Positions 43,814 to 53,380 of a stretch of 64,000 nucleotides of DNA are shown here, one piece after another; the first letter of the stretch is position 1; every line of letters starts with the position of its first letter. The notes beneath the pieces were generated by a model. It had not been told where the DNA came from. It saw only the letters and a list, made by a program, of their open reading frames with translations, and did no database searches. This stretch comes from Blepharisma stoltei (lineage: Eukaryota > Ciliophora > Heterotrichea > Heterotrichida > Blepharismidae), in contig CAJZBQ010000047.1 in the NCBI GenBank assembly GCA_914767885.1, forward strand, positions 682,001 to 746,000, written 5' to 3'. A program made the translations under genes and the position numbers.

Positions 43814-44411
43814 ATTGGATTTTATGCTTATACGTGCCAAATATTTGGTTTAAATGCTAATATTAAATATATTCAATGATTAGAGAATAAAATCATTTGT
43901 CTATTTATAAAACTATTTTAGTGTCAGACAAAAATCTAAAAAAGAGAAAATCTGACCTAATTTTTCTATAACAAAGAAAACGTTAGTAACTTGATTAAAT
44001 GCCTTAATAATAGTGCTTATGAACTAAAATTTTATCATATCTTAAACCAATCATAAGAAAAAAAATTCCCTCCAAATTCTTTTTTCATCGCATTTGCCTT
44101 CTCATTAATTTTTTTCTGAACCTAGTTAAAATGAATAAAAATAGTCATCCTGATTACTATTTTATATATAAAATGGATAAAGGTTACCAGTGAATATGCT
44201 TTTATTAGTTGAAATTAGGTATATCTGATATTGCTCCTTCTCTTATTATTTCTTCGTTTTATCCTTCCTCTTGTTCTTGTCTGTCATGCCTCACAATCAT
44301 ATTTAGAAATTCATCAAAAAATCTACCTCGCCATATTGAATTAGAAAATAAACAGATTTTCAACTATCTTAATTCTTTTATCCAAAGCAGTGATTTTGCC
44401 TCTAATAAAAT
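43814..44411. other. intergenic, AT-rich
   Basis: About 600 bp upstream of the ISWI gene. An open frame at 44209-44601 overlaps the ISWI N-terminus in another frame and I treat it as a shadow. No other feature is seen. Confidence 0.45.
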
Positions 44412-47400
44412 ATGGAACCCGGCAATTTGTCTGCTGACCCAAGCAGCTCAGAATCTGAGAGTTCAAATTCTCGAGAAGAAACAATCAATGAGCACCGCGA
44501 ATTTGCTAACTGTACCTCATCCTGACAGAACGATTTCCTTCTTTTTATCAAGATGGGAGTTAAAAAATTGTAAAAAAAGTATTATATTTTCTTTTTATTA
44601 ATTCATATAATTATATATATTAAAAAATTTTCCATATAAAAGATATCATCGTGAGTGGTTAGAAGCATAGCATGCAATATGGCTAAAATTCATTAGAATT
44701 GCTAACTTCTACTCCCTTTAAATTAGTGTAAAGAATCTTATTCCAATTTAAAGGGGGATAGATTTTTTTAAATTTTTTAAAATTTTGAATTTATAAATTG
44801 AGGAAATATAAAAATTAGTATTTTCATCGTTAAAATTTTCCTATATTGAAAAAAAATTTGTTCCAATTTAAAAGACGGTCAAAGAAGAAAAAAATCAAAT
44901 TTTAGATATTTTGTTACAATTTAAAGGGGTGCGGAGTAAGAATGATTTATGTGGCAATATCTCTTGCAGTAATTCTTGTTTAAAGATAGGTTGTTGGATT
45001 CGAGAAGAAGATTGGGAGTGAATTTGTATTTCTTGTTAAAGATAGGTTGTTGGATTCGAGAAGAAGATTGGGAGTGAATTTGTATTTGATAATGCGAAAA
45101 TCGGTCTATCAAAGACTGGGTTTAATTTTTTAATTGAATTGTTTAATAAAGGATGGGAAAATAAGAAACTTAAGACTGAGCAATCCAAGTTCAATAAAAA
45201 CCATAAGACTCTGCAAGAGAAGCTCAATCATCTCCTTCAGCAAGCAGAACATTATGCAAGTTTTCTCTTTTATGGAGGCGCCACAAACAATAAAACACCA
45301 GTCAAAAGTCCTGTCAAAAAGCGTCTTAAACGAGGCAAAGACGAAGATGAACTTATCCACGAAATGAAGCATGAGCATCGATTTAACAGACTTACAGCTC
45401 AGCCTACAATAATGAAAAATGGAGTCTTGAGAGACTATCAAATTGAAGGGGTTAACTGACTCTACAGCTTGTATCGTGCAGGAATCAATGGGATTTTGGC
45501 AGATGAAATGGGCTTAGGGAAGACAATTCAGTGCATTTCTTTTCTTGCGTATTTGAGGGAGCAGGAAGGAATTATAGGCCCACATTTAATTGTGGTACCG
45601 AAGTCAACACTGGGCAATTGGATTAAAGAATTCGAAAAATGGTGCCCAATTATCAGAACAGTTAAATTGGTGGCTGCTAAACCATATAGAGAAGAAATTC
45701 TTAAGAATGAGTTATAACTTTTACAATGATTTGATTATATAAATAAAATATAAGAATCAATTTTTTAAAGGAAGTGGGTTTTGAATTCTATAAAAACATA
45801 ATTTTTTTAGCTTTAGAGGTTTAATTCCAGGAAAGTTTGATGTTTGTGTCACATCTTATGAAGGAATCACCATTTGTCAGAATTATCTCTTAGATTATTA
45901 TAGAGCATTCCAGCCAGCTTTTTCGGCTCATCACGTCCCTTGCTTAGCTTTACCCTCTTGCTTGCCAGTCCGATTAAAAGGCCTGAAGGTACGTGTGCTC
46001 CTCACAATTGAGGGCTTGCATTTAAAACCCAAGAGTAAGGTCAGAAATTATCTTAAAAAATATAAATGGAGATTCCTTATCATCGATGAAGCTCACAAAA
46101 TTAAAAATGACGAGTCCAACTTATCACAACTAATTAGACGTCTGCATAGTGATAATAGACTCTTAATTACAGGAACTCCATTGCAAAACAATTTACACGA
46201 ATTATGAAGTCTATTAAATTTTTTGCTTCCGGACTTGTTTATACTTATTTAATTAAATCATTCAAGTATAATTTATTCAAGCCTTATCAGCCTATATTTT
46301 ATAAATAAGAGTAGTTCTGCTTCAGATTTTGATGAATGATTCAGATTGGGAGCTGAAGAAGGTCTCACTGAAGAGGAAATCGAAGATAAAAACGTAAAAA
46401 TGGTCCAGCAGCTTCACAAAATTCTAACTCTCTCCTCCCTTCATGAGAGAGTAACTTTTTCACTTATTTATGAAGGGGGTAATGTTTTAGATAGAATTGA
46501 ATAAAATTTTTATTATTATAATCATATATATCAAAATACTTTATTTAAAATTCTTTAAATAAAAATTTTTGCTCATTACAAGAAGGATTAATTTTCTAAA
46601 AAGTAGAATTTTACAATGATTTTATATCTCACAGAGGGAATTAAAGCCTTTTATTTTGAGAAGGACTAAACTTGAAGTAGAAAAAGGAATTCCACCTAAA
46701 AGAGAGATTCTTGTAACAATTGGCATGACAGCGATGCAAAGAGATTTATATAAAAAAATCCTAACAAATGAACTATGTAAACTCGACAATAAAAGCCACT
46801 ACTTAAACATAGTAATGCAACTTAGAAAAGTATGCAATCACCCTTTCTTATTCCCTGCAATGGACGACGAAAATGCTGCTGAAGAAAATGTGATTTTGAC
46901 ATCCGGGAAAATGAAACTGCTTGACAAGCTCTTGCCGAAGCTCAAAGAAGGCGGATCGCAAGTCTTGATTTTTTCACAAATGACTACTATGATGGACATT
47001 TTAGAAGACTATTGTGTCTTTAGAGAGTTTAAGTTCTGCAGATTAGACGGAACAACAGATATTTATGAGAGAGAAAAAATGATAGCAAAATTCAATAAGC
47101 CTAACTCAAAATACTTCATATTTTTATTGTCCACAAGGGCTGGTGGGCTTGGAATTAACCTACTCTCTTCCCGTTTAATTGGAACGAAAATTCTGTTCTA
47201 ATTTAAAGGGAGTGATCTTTTTTTTTAAAAATATTTATATAAAAAGCTTTTGCTTTTTTAATTTTTTTAAAAAAAAATAAAAAATCCCAATATTTTTGCA
47301 TTTTATTGGATTTTTATAAATAATTAATTCAAAAAAATTAATCAATTAAGAGTGAAAACTATTTATATAATATTCCACTTGAAATCCCTCCATTAAATAA

Positions 47401-49059
47401 GATCAAAGCTATTTATATAAAAAAATTAGCATACTTCCTATAAAATTTTTCCATTGAAAAATTAAAATTATGTCCCATTTTAAAGAGGGTTAATTTACTC
47501 AAAAAAATAGGAAAATTTTTACTGATATTTTGTCCAAATTTAAAGGGGGAGGGGAATTAGCATGTGCTGATACTGTGATTATTTACGACTCTGATTGGAA
47601 TCCTCAGATGGATTTGCAAGCTATGGATCGTGCTCATAGAATAGGGCAAACCAAGCAGGTTAATGTATATAGATTGGTGACAAAGGATACATTAGAAGAA
47701 AGAATTATAGAAAGACAGTGCTTAAGGCTGAAGCTTGACTCTCTAATTATTCAGCAAGGCAGATTAGCACCTAGACACAAGCCTTTAGATAAAGAAGAGC
47801 TGCAAGAAATGCTTCACTATGGAGCTGATGAAATTTTCAACACTATTGAAGATAATTCAGACATTACTGAGGAAGAACTTGCCCTTATTTTACAAAGAGG
47901 TGAGCAAAAAGTCCAAAGGATTGAGCAAGAACTTGACAATCAGCTTGAGAAGAAAAAAATGAATTTATATCTTATTAAAAAGAATAAACGCTTTATTCTG
48001 AATACCAAAATTATTCTATGCAAAACAGAGGATTTATTAAATCTTAAAATTACCAAAATTCTATAAAACGATTTAATCGATTTTGAAAGCAAAATTGATA
48101 TGTGGAATTTTGAAAGCGTTGACTATTCTAAAAAGAGAAGAGAAGACTCACGAGAAATTTTACAAAAAGCAATCCATGATAAGATCTTAGAAGAGTTCAA
48201 AGAAAGAAGAGAAAGAAAACTTCAGCAAAACTACAACACAGACTCCAAATTTAACTTTCAAAACTCTGGGTCTTCTAAGCCTAAAGAATTCAAGCCTGCC
48301 CCTGATTTCAGGTTTTTCGATAATAGACCTAGGCTAGTAGAGCTCCAGAAAAAAGAATTCAATAAAGAAATAACTGAAGAAGAAAAGGCAGAACTTGAAC
48401 AAATGCTAATGACAGGGTTTGACTGGAATCGAAAAGAATACAACGCATTTTTAAAAGGCTGCGAACTCTATGGCAAAGATGAATATCAGCTGATTTCTGA
48501 AGTCATGGGAACTAAGACTCCAGAGCAAGTGAAAACCTATGCAGAAGTGTTTTGGAGCAGACTTGATGAGCTAGCCGACAAAGAAAGGATCTTGAAATCT
48601 TTTGAAAAACGAGAAAGTCTTGTAGAAAAACACAAGTTGTCCCAAAAATTGATTGACCAGAAATTTTTGCAATATAAGAATCCATGGAGAGAGCTGACGT
48701 TTGAGTCGAACACTTCTCATAAGTCTAGGATTTTCACACATGATAATGATAGATTGCTGGTGTGTATGGCTAAAACAGTTGGGTATGGTAACTGGGAAGC
48801 ATTGAAAATAAAAATTAGAAAAAGTCCATTATTGAGGTTTGACTATATGCTTAGGTCTAGAACTGCTGGAGAACTACAAAGGAGAATTGATAGCTTGATC
48901 AGAATATTAGAAAAAGAAGGGGAAGATAGACCTAAACCAGAAGGAAATTCAGGAAAAAGAAAAAGAGAAGCAGCAGCCACAAACGCAGAACCTGAGCCAA
49001 GAAAGGCACTCAAGGTGATTGATAATTCTGCAATTACAAGCTTGCTTAATAGCGTTTAA
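44412..49059 (+). CDS. ISWI-type chromatin-remodelling ATPase
   Basis: 971 aa after taking out seven segments (664, 109, 165, 72, 217, 397 and 108 bp); the sum leaves a multiple of three. An acidic N-terminus ([18 protein letters not shown]) is followed by the HSA-like stretch [20 protein letters not shown]2 motifs [111 protein letters not shown] and [13 protein letters not shown], then the HAND-SANT-SLIDE region ([33 protein letters not shown]). The family slides nucleosomes. Every junction falls on TA (or on a longer direct repeat for the 165-bp insertion) and reproduces conserved motif spacing. No 15-nt intron was found. Confidence 0.92.
44712..44938. mobile_element. MITE-like element, TTTAAATTGGAAC family
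   Basis: TA at 44710-44711 and 44937-44938. Left CTCCCTTTAAATTAGTG with hairpin partner TTCCAATTTAAAGGGG near 44735; right two complements of the unit (near 44862 and 44920). Same layout as the copy at 47163. Confidence 0.8.
44973..45086. repeat. 56-57-bp tandem duplication
   Basis: TTCTTGTT(T)AAAGATAGG ... GGGAGTGAATTTGTATT occurs twice in direct succession, the copies differing by one T. It lies inside the block thought to be eliminated. Confidence 0.9.
45715..45823. other. 109-bp TA-bounded IES in ISWI
   Basis: TA at 45713-45714 and 45822-45823; ends TTATAACTTTTA and complement TTAAACCTCTAAA are weakly inverted. Removal gives [18 protein letters not shown]. Confidence 0.85.
45889..46053. 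mobile_element. 165-bp retroposon-like insertion in ISWI
   Basis: Flanked by GTCAGAATTATCT (45876-45888) and GTCAGAAATTATCT (46040-46053). GC-richer than the gene. Removal gives [20 protein letters not shown] with correct spacing to the DEAH box. Confidence 0.85.
46242..46313. other. 72-bp TA-bounded IES in ISWI
   Basis: TA at 46240-46241 and 46312-46313, short inverted ends (TACTTATTTA / complement TACTCTTATTTA). Removal gives [18 protein letters not shown]. Confidence 0.88.
46427..46643. mobile_element. 217-bp TA-bounded IES with CTCTC ends
   Basis: TA at 46425-46426 and 46642-46643. Left CTCTCTCCTCCCTTCATGAG followed by a short hairpin partner at about 46470-46480 (TTTATGAAGGGGG). Removal gives [17 protein letters not shown]. 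Confidence 0.85.
47163..47559. mobile_element. MITE-like IES, TTTAAATTGGAAC family, in ISWI
   Basis: TA at 47161-47162 and 47558-47559. Left hairpin of CGTTTAATTGGAACGAAAA (47172-47213), right two direct complements of the unit (about 47470-47487 and 47531-47550). Removal gives [19 protein letters not shown]. Confidence 0.9.
47968..48075. other. 108-bp TA-bounded IES in ISWI
   Basis: TA at 47966-47967 and 48074-48075; contains TAA in frame. Removal gives [18 protein letters not shown]. Confidence 0.75.
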
Positions 49060-49119
49060 ATAAATATTATAATGAAAACTGGCTATAATGAACAATTTCA
49101 TTAGTTAGTAATGTACCCC

Positions 49120-51173
49120 TTAACTAAGCTTCTGTACTCCAAAGAAAGTTACAATAACAGTAATATCATCGACAGACTTATTGTAAGCCTGCTTCCACCT
49201 TCTTGTTGCTTCATTTATTAGGCTGTCACAACATGTGTCTTTTTTATTTTTTTCTAACGCATTCGCTACCAATTTTACTGCTTCTTCACTAGAAATCACA
49301 TCCCAAATCCCATCTGAAGCAACAATACGTTAAAATTATGTTGCATAAGCGGTAAATCTACTAGTCTTCGCCTACCCTCAGCTCCACGGAGGGTAGACTC
49401 CATAGACCCCAGAACTCAAATAAAGAAAGTGAAGGCTACCTTTTTGGATTTCCGACCTGAATCACCCTGCCATTATTTGGGAGAAGCTCCGATGGTTGTG
49501 ACAAGGGAACTATGAGAAGAAAAAATTGTCTAGCCCATCTATAAAAGATAGAAAAGCTTTAGAGAGACAAAACTTCCATATTCGGCAAAGCATCACAAAG
49601 CTTAAAGACCGACTCCAAAGTGACAGAGACACTGTTTTCAGTTTTATCAAGATGGGTCCGACCTACTTCATAGGAGTGCACCCCGGAGTCCTTATTCCGT
49701 CAGCTTCTATTTTTATTACTCTTTAAGCAGCAATAAGGAATTTATCATTTTCTCTTAAATGGCGCTGCGAAAACTCAGGCTCAGAGCTCACTCCAAACTC
49801 ATGGGCAATTGTGTCACCAATCGAGCGAGACATCGCTAAGCCGTGGTTATTTATTGTTTGTCAGACTCTTAATGGGCCAATATCTTTTCCGAATGAGCTT
49901 CGTGCATGATCAACGATTCCATTGGACTTGATAATTCGATTTTTTTCATCTTCTTCTGTAGGCTTATGGTCTCTAGATAAATCTTTGAAAGTCCACTGGC
50001 CATTAAAGCTGCCTAAAACAGCTCTGGAATCTCCAATGTTAGCACAAACTAATTTGTCACCGTTAACTAATACAACATTCAAGGTGCTTCCTGAATTTTC
50101 AGTTGGAAGTTTGCTTTCTGCAATTTGGTCAGTCAATTTTTTGATAGACTTGCTTAATGAATCTTCTAACTCCCCCCCCCCTTAAATTGAAACAAAATAT
50201 AGGTAAAATTCCTACTTTTTTTGGGAAATACCCCCCCTTTAAATTGAAACAAAATTTTATTATAATAGAAAATTTTATAGGTAAAAAAATCATTATTTTA
50301 TATGTAAATACGTTAATACCCTATTTAATATGCTTCAAACATATAAGATTTAGAAATTAAACTCTATTTTGTCCAATTGTTATGGGGAGAGTTAGAAGAA
50401 TACCATTGTCTCTTTAAATTTATATAATTTATTTTCTATAAAATTTTATCTCTGAAAAAAATTTTTATATATAAATTTTTTTATAAAAACATTTTCTTAA
50501 CCCCCCTTTAAATTGAAACAAAATTTTTTGTTTCAATTTAAAGGGGGGGGAGTAAGTCATTAAGTGAAAATTTGGTATGCCTTAGTTTGGATTCGACCAA
50601 GCCAGGAAAGATTTCTTTGATTTGGAGAGAAATCTCGTGGCCCGAAGGGCCATGCCCATCGCAAACTGTGAAAAGATAAAATTCATTTACTTGGTGAAAT
50701 AATGGTTTAGCGATACATGTATCTTGATTGAATTTTTTATAAATCCCACCGGTTTCACCAATTCTGGATTTAGAACTATATGAAACTACGCATGGTTTTT
50801 TGGTTCTTGTTATCGCTGGGTGCTGAAGCCCAATAAAGTTTTGGGTTTTTGACCTAAAAAGTCGATGCTCATCTGTGTTTGAGTCTGAATTTTGTGGCGT
50901 CAAAAAAATATCATCATTAAGTAGGCTAAATCTTGGGATGCAAGTACGTTGCTTTTTAAGCCTTAGGCGATTTTTGCTGGTCTCAGCCAAGCTTGATCTT
51001 GACGAAATTACAAATGGCAGAGAAGTTTTTGGTGTTGTTTCAAGGGTATTTGATTCTGACGTCACCTCGCTAGTGATCAAAAACTGGACAGGATCTTTAA
51101 AAACTGTCCTGGTAGATGTACAAGGGATCTGTAAAGAGTCCATTCTTAACATAGATCTTTGCCTGTTGAGCAT
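49120..51173 (-). CDS. PP2C-family protein phosphatase
   Basis: 419 aa after removing the MITE 50170-50555 and the 408-bp insertion at 49328-49735; the remaining length is divisible by three. Starts MLNRQRSMLRMDSLQIP at 51173 with about 130 disordered residues, then PP2C motifs: SSKSRIGETGGIYKKFNQD, FTVCDGHGPSGHEIS (metal Asp), NGDKLVCANIGDSRAVL, LAMSRSIGDTIAHEFG, LIVASDGIWDVISSEEAV (metal Asp) and DDITVIVTFFG, ending GVQKLS, TAA at 49120-49122. A metal-dependent Ser/Thr phosphatase of the plant/protist kind; substrate unknown. Convergent with ISWI, 60 bp apart. Confidence 0.9.
49328..49735. mobile_element. retroposon-like insertion in the PP2C gene
   Basis: AAGCAACAATA (49317-49327) and AAGCAGCAATA (49725-49735) flank 397 bp of GC-richer DNA. 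It contains TGACAGA followed 15 nt later by TTTATCAAGATGGG, an arrangement repeated in the insertion at 44509. Removal restores FLIVASDGIWDVIS. Confidence 0.85.
50170..50555. mobile_element. MITE-like IES, TTTAAATTGAAAC family
   Basis: TAA at 50167-50169 and 50553-50555. Two direct CCCTTAAATTGAAACAAAA-type units at the left (50178, 50232) and a hairpin at the right (50503-50549). Also holds an internal GGGGAGAGTTAGAAG at about 50383, perhaps a trace of another insertion. Removal gives KFSLNDLEDSLSKSIKKL. Confidence 0.9.
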
Positions 51174-51865
51174 AATTTTATTATCTCATAACTAAAAATA
51201 GATTTTTCACTGATCATAAATGAAAGTTCTTGGAAAATGACCATACCAATTATAAATGGTGATATGCATTGAAAAATAAGCTTAAAATCTAAAGAATTTT
51301 GTAAGAAAATCATGAAAACCAAAATGTAGAGAATATTATTTGATTATAAGTTATTCTTTTAGATAATAAAATGATATTTCAAATTTATTTTTGGTTATTT
51401 TTTAACAAATGCAAAAGCCATATCTGGAAGCATTTATACATATGATAAATATATTCAAAAAGCAATCGTCAAGAAATTAAGAAACTTTAAAAATCAGTAG
51501 GTAGAGAGCATTCTTGAATATTATTTTTGATTTTTGTTGAATTTTTAAAGAAATATCACAACCCTATATTTGCATAATTTTTCAATTTAGAAGATTAATT
51601 TGCTGTTATGCATAGGCTATTGAAATTGATGCTTTTAAGTATATTTGATCAATACTTGTTTTTAATAAAGATTGCATTTTATTTAAGAATTTATTTTCTT
51701 GTCTTCCAATTTTTATTAAATTTCACACCTAGCAATCAACGTATAAAATATCAGAAAGTTATCAACTGAGAAAAATGCGTTATTTTCATAGAAAAAGCTT
51801 GAATTTTGCCTAAACAATTTAATTAAAGTAATAGTAAAAATAAGTTATTTTGCTGGAATATTATA
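51174..51865. other. intergenic, AT-rich, divergent promoters
   Basis: 692 bp; no gene or repeat recognised. Confidence 0.45.
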
Positions 51866-52816
51866 ATGAAATCTAAACCAATAACACGTGAAAAATTAAT
51901 GAAGATTCCATCAAGAGTAAGTTCTCAGAGAGACTTAGCGATATTCGAAAAATCAGGCCAATCAAATTATATAAGTCAACTGAAAAGAATCATATCGGTT
52001 AAAACATTTTTAAATGAATCACGTGGTGTAGCAGAATCCAAAGTAAACGAATCATGATCTCATATATAGCACACCCCTCGTGGTTGCTCGTCATTAAGTT
52101 CCCCTCTCCGTATCACCCACCACCTGAAGGTCCTGAAAATTTTAAATTTTAAAATATTATTTGACAGGTCCCCTTTAAATATTTTAACTTGTCAAATTAA
52201 TATTTAACATGCTAAAATATTTGGGACCGTTAGGGGGTGGGTGGCTGGGGAGGGGGTGCTCAAGGCCGATCCAAAACAGGGTGAAGCTATACTATCTTCT
52301 CATCTAAATTCTAGCAAATCGATACATCAGAAAAAGGTAAGAAATAAAGCAATCAAGTTTAAACGAAAGGCCGCTATAAATAAAAAATCAAATCCAATAG
52401 AAAGAAGCGTTAGAATTATGGGCAGCTCTGTGGCCAGATATTCTAAACAAAATTCACCTAGAATTGCTCAAAGACCTGTGCACCGGTCTTATAATTCTTG
52501 TGATTTTTCTTGTCAAAGGAAATTATCATCTGATTTAGAAGCACCAATTTCGAGAAAATCGTCTATTCACAGGCAGTCGATTTCGCGGATAAATAATTTA
52601 ATGGAGCATGATAAAACTCGAGTTGGGGTGATTTTATTCCGGCCCCCATCACTTATTAGATCTTCGTCCCTGAAAAGTTCAAATATTAAAAGAAGCACAC
52701 TTTCAGGAGGATTTAAGAAAGCCAGTAGAAGAAAGATTAATTTATCAGCTGATTTCATTCCTTTTGCTGAACTAGCGAATCATCGGGCATTAAATTTTGA
52801 CAAGCATGTAAAATAA
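51866..52816 (+). CDS. basic Ser/Arg/Lys-rich protein, unknown
   Basis: About 236 aa after removing the 240-bp hairpin element (225 and 228 bp are also in frame). Starts MKSKPITREKLMKIPSRVS, continues KSIHQKKVRNKAIKFKRKA and RPPSLIRSSSLKSSNIKRST and ends RALNFDKHVK, TAA at 52814-52816. Strongly basic and probably disordered; it could bind nucleic acid or microtubules, but no motif identifies it. A GGDEF-like or kinase domain is absent. Confidence 0.6.
52067..52306. mobile_element. hairpin-rich IES with CACCCACC/GGTGGGTGG arms
   Basis: TA at 52065-52066 and 52305-52306 (or 52290-52291). GCACACCCC near the left and GGGGGTGC near 52252 are inverted, as are CACCCACCACCT and AGGGGGTGGGTGG, and ATTTGACAGG with CTTGTCAAAT in the middle. 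The right part after 52260 lies outside the inverted arms and could be coding, so the right boundary is open. Confidence 0.55.
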
Positions 52817-52915
52817 AGAAAGAAATTAATATCATATGCATTTATATAAATTAACATTGGGTCTAGAAGAATATTTCTTATTTTTCTAAGGCTAGAGAAA
52901 CTGTCAAAGATATAA

Positions 52916-53295
52916 CTCCCCCCTCCGTGAGTGAACAAAACCATTAGAAAAATCGCTATTTTTTGCCCAAAAACCCGTCCTCCGTGAGTGAACAAAAAAA
53001 TGTTTTAATGGAAAAATTTTTTATGGAAAAAAATTTTGATATATAAGTGATAATTAGTATAATGAAATCTAGAGCTAATTCTGTTTAATTTTAAACAAAT
53101 TGTTTTTTTAAAACATAAATTTATAAATTAAACTAATATTTGCTTTTCAATTTTTGCGAACTAGGATTTTTTTTAAATTTCGAAAAAAAAAAAATTTTTT
53201 ATAAAATTATATATAATTGTTTTTAAAAAAAAAAATTAACCCCCCTCCGTGAGTAAACAAAATTTTTTTGTTCACTCACGGAGGGGGGGGAGTAA
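52916..53295. mobile_element. MITE-like element, CCGTGAGCGAAC family, intergenic
   Basis: TAA at 52913-52915 and 53293-53295. Two direct units at the left (CCTCCGTGAGTGAACAAAA at about 52921 and 52980) and a hairpin at the right (about 53243-53287). Its body is nearly identical to 4372-4764. It fills most of the 560-bp gap between the basic protein and the first peptidase gene. Confidence 0.9.
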
Positions 53296-53380
53296 GCAAT
53301 TTTTACTTAATTCAAAGATCTATGCCCAATATTTAGCTTAGTTTTACAGATATTTAGGTGATAGCTATTCAGTAATATAA

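Larger units (their letters stand above)
44509..45172. other. composite excisable block in the ISWI N-terminus
   Basis: Between TA at 44507-44508 and 45171-45172. Joining gives [20 protein letters not shown] and the right overall frame. It holds a retroposon-like piece (44509-44707; TTGCTAACT repeated at 44504 and 44699), a MITE (44712-44938) and a tandem duplication (44973-45086). Its outer boundaries are the least certain of this gene. Confidence 0.55.

Noticed and set aside
44209-44601. 130-codon plus-strand reading frame before ISWI
   Set aside because: It overlaps the acidic ISWI start in another frame, has no credible start codon and runs through the insertion boundary.
44973-45086. 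CRISPR-like repeat
   Set aside because: Only two adjacent copies without spacers, in a eukaryotic gene.
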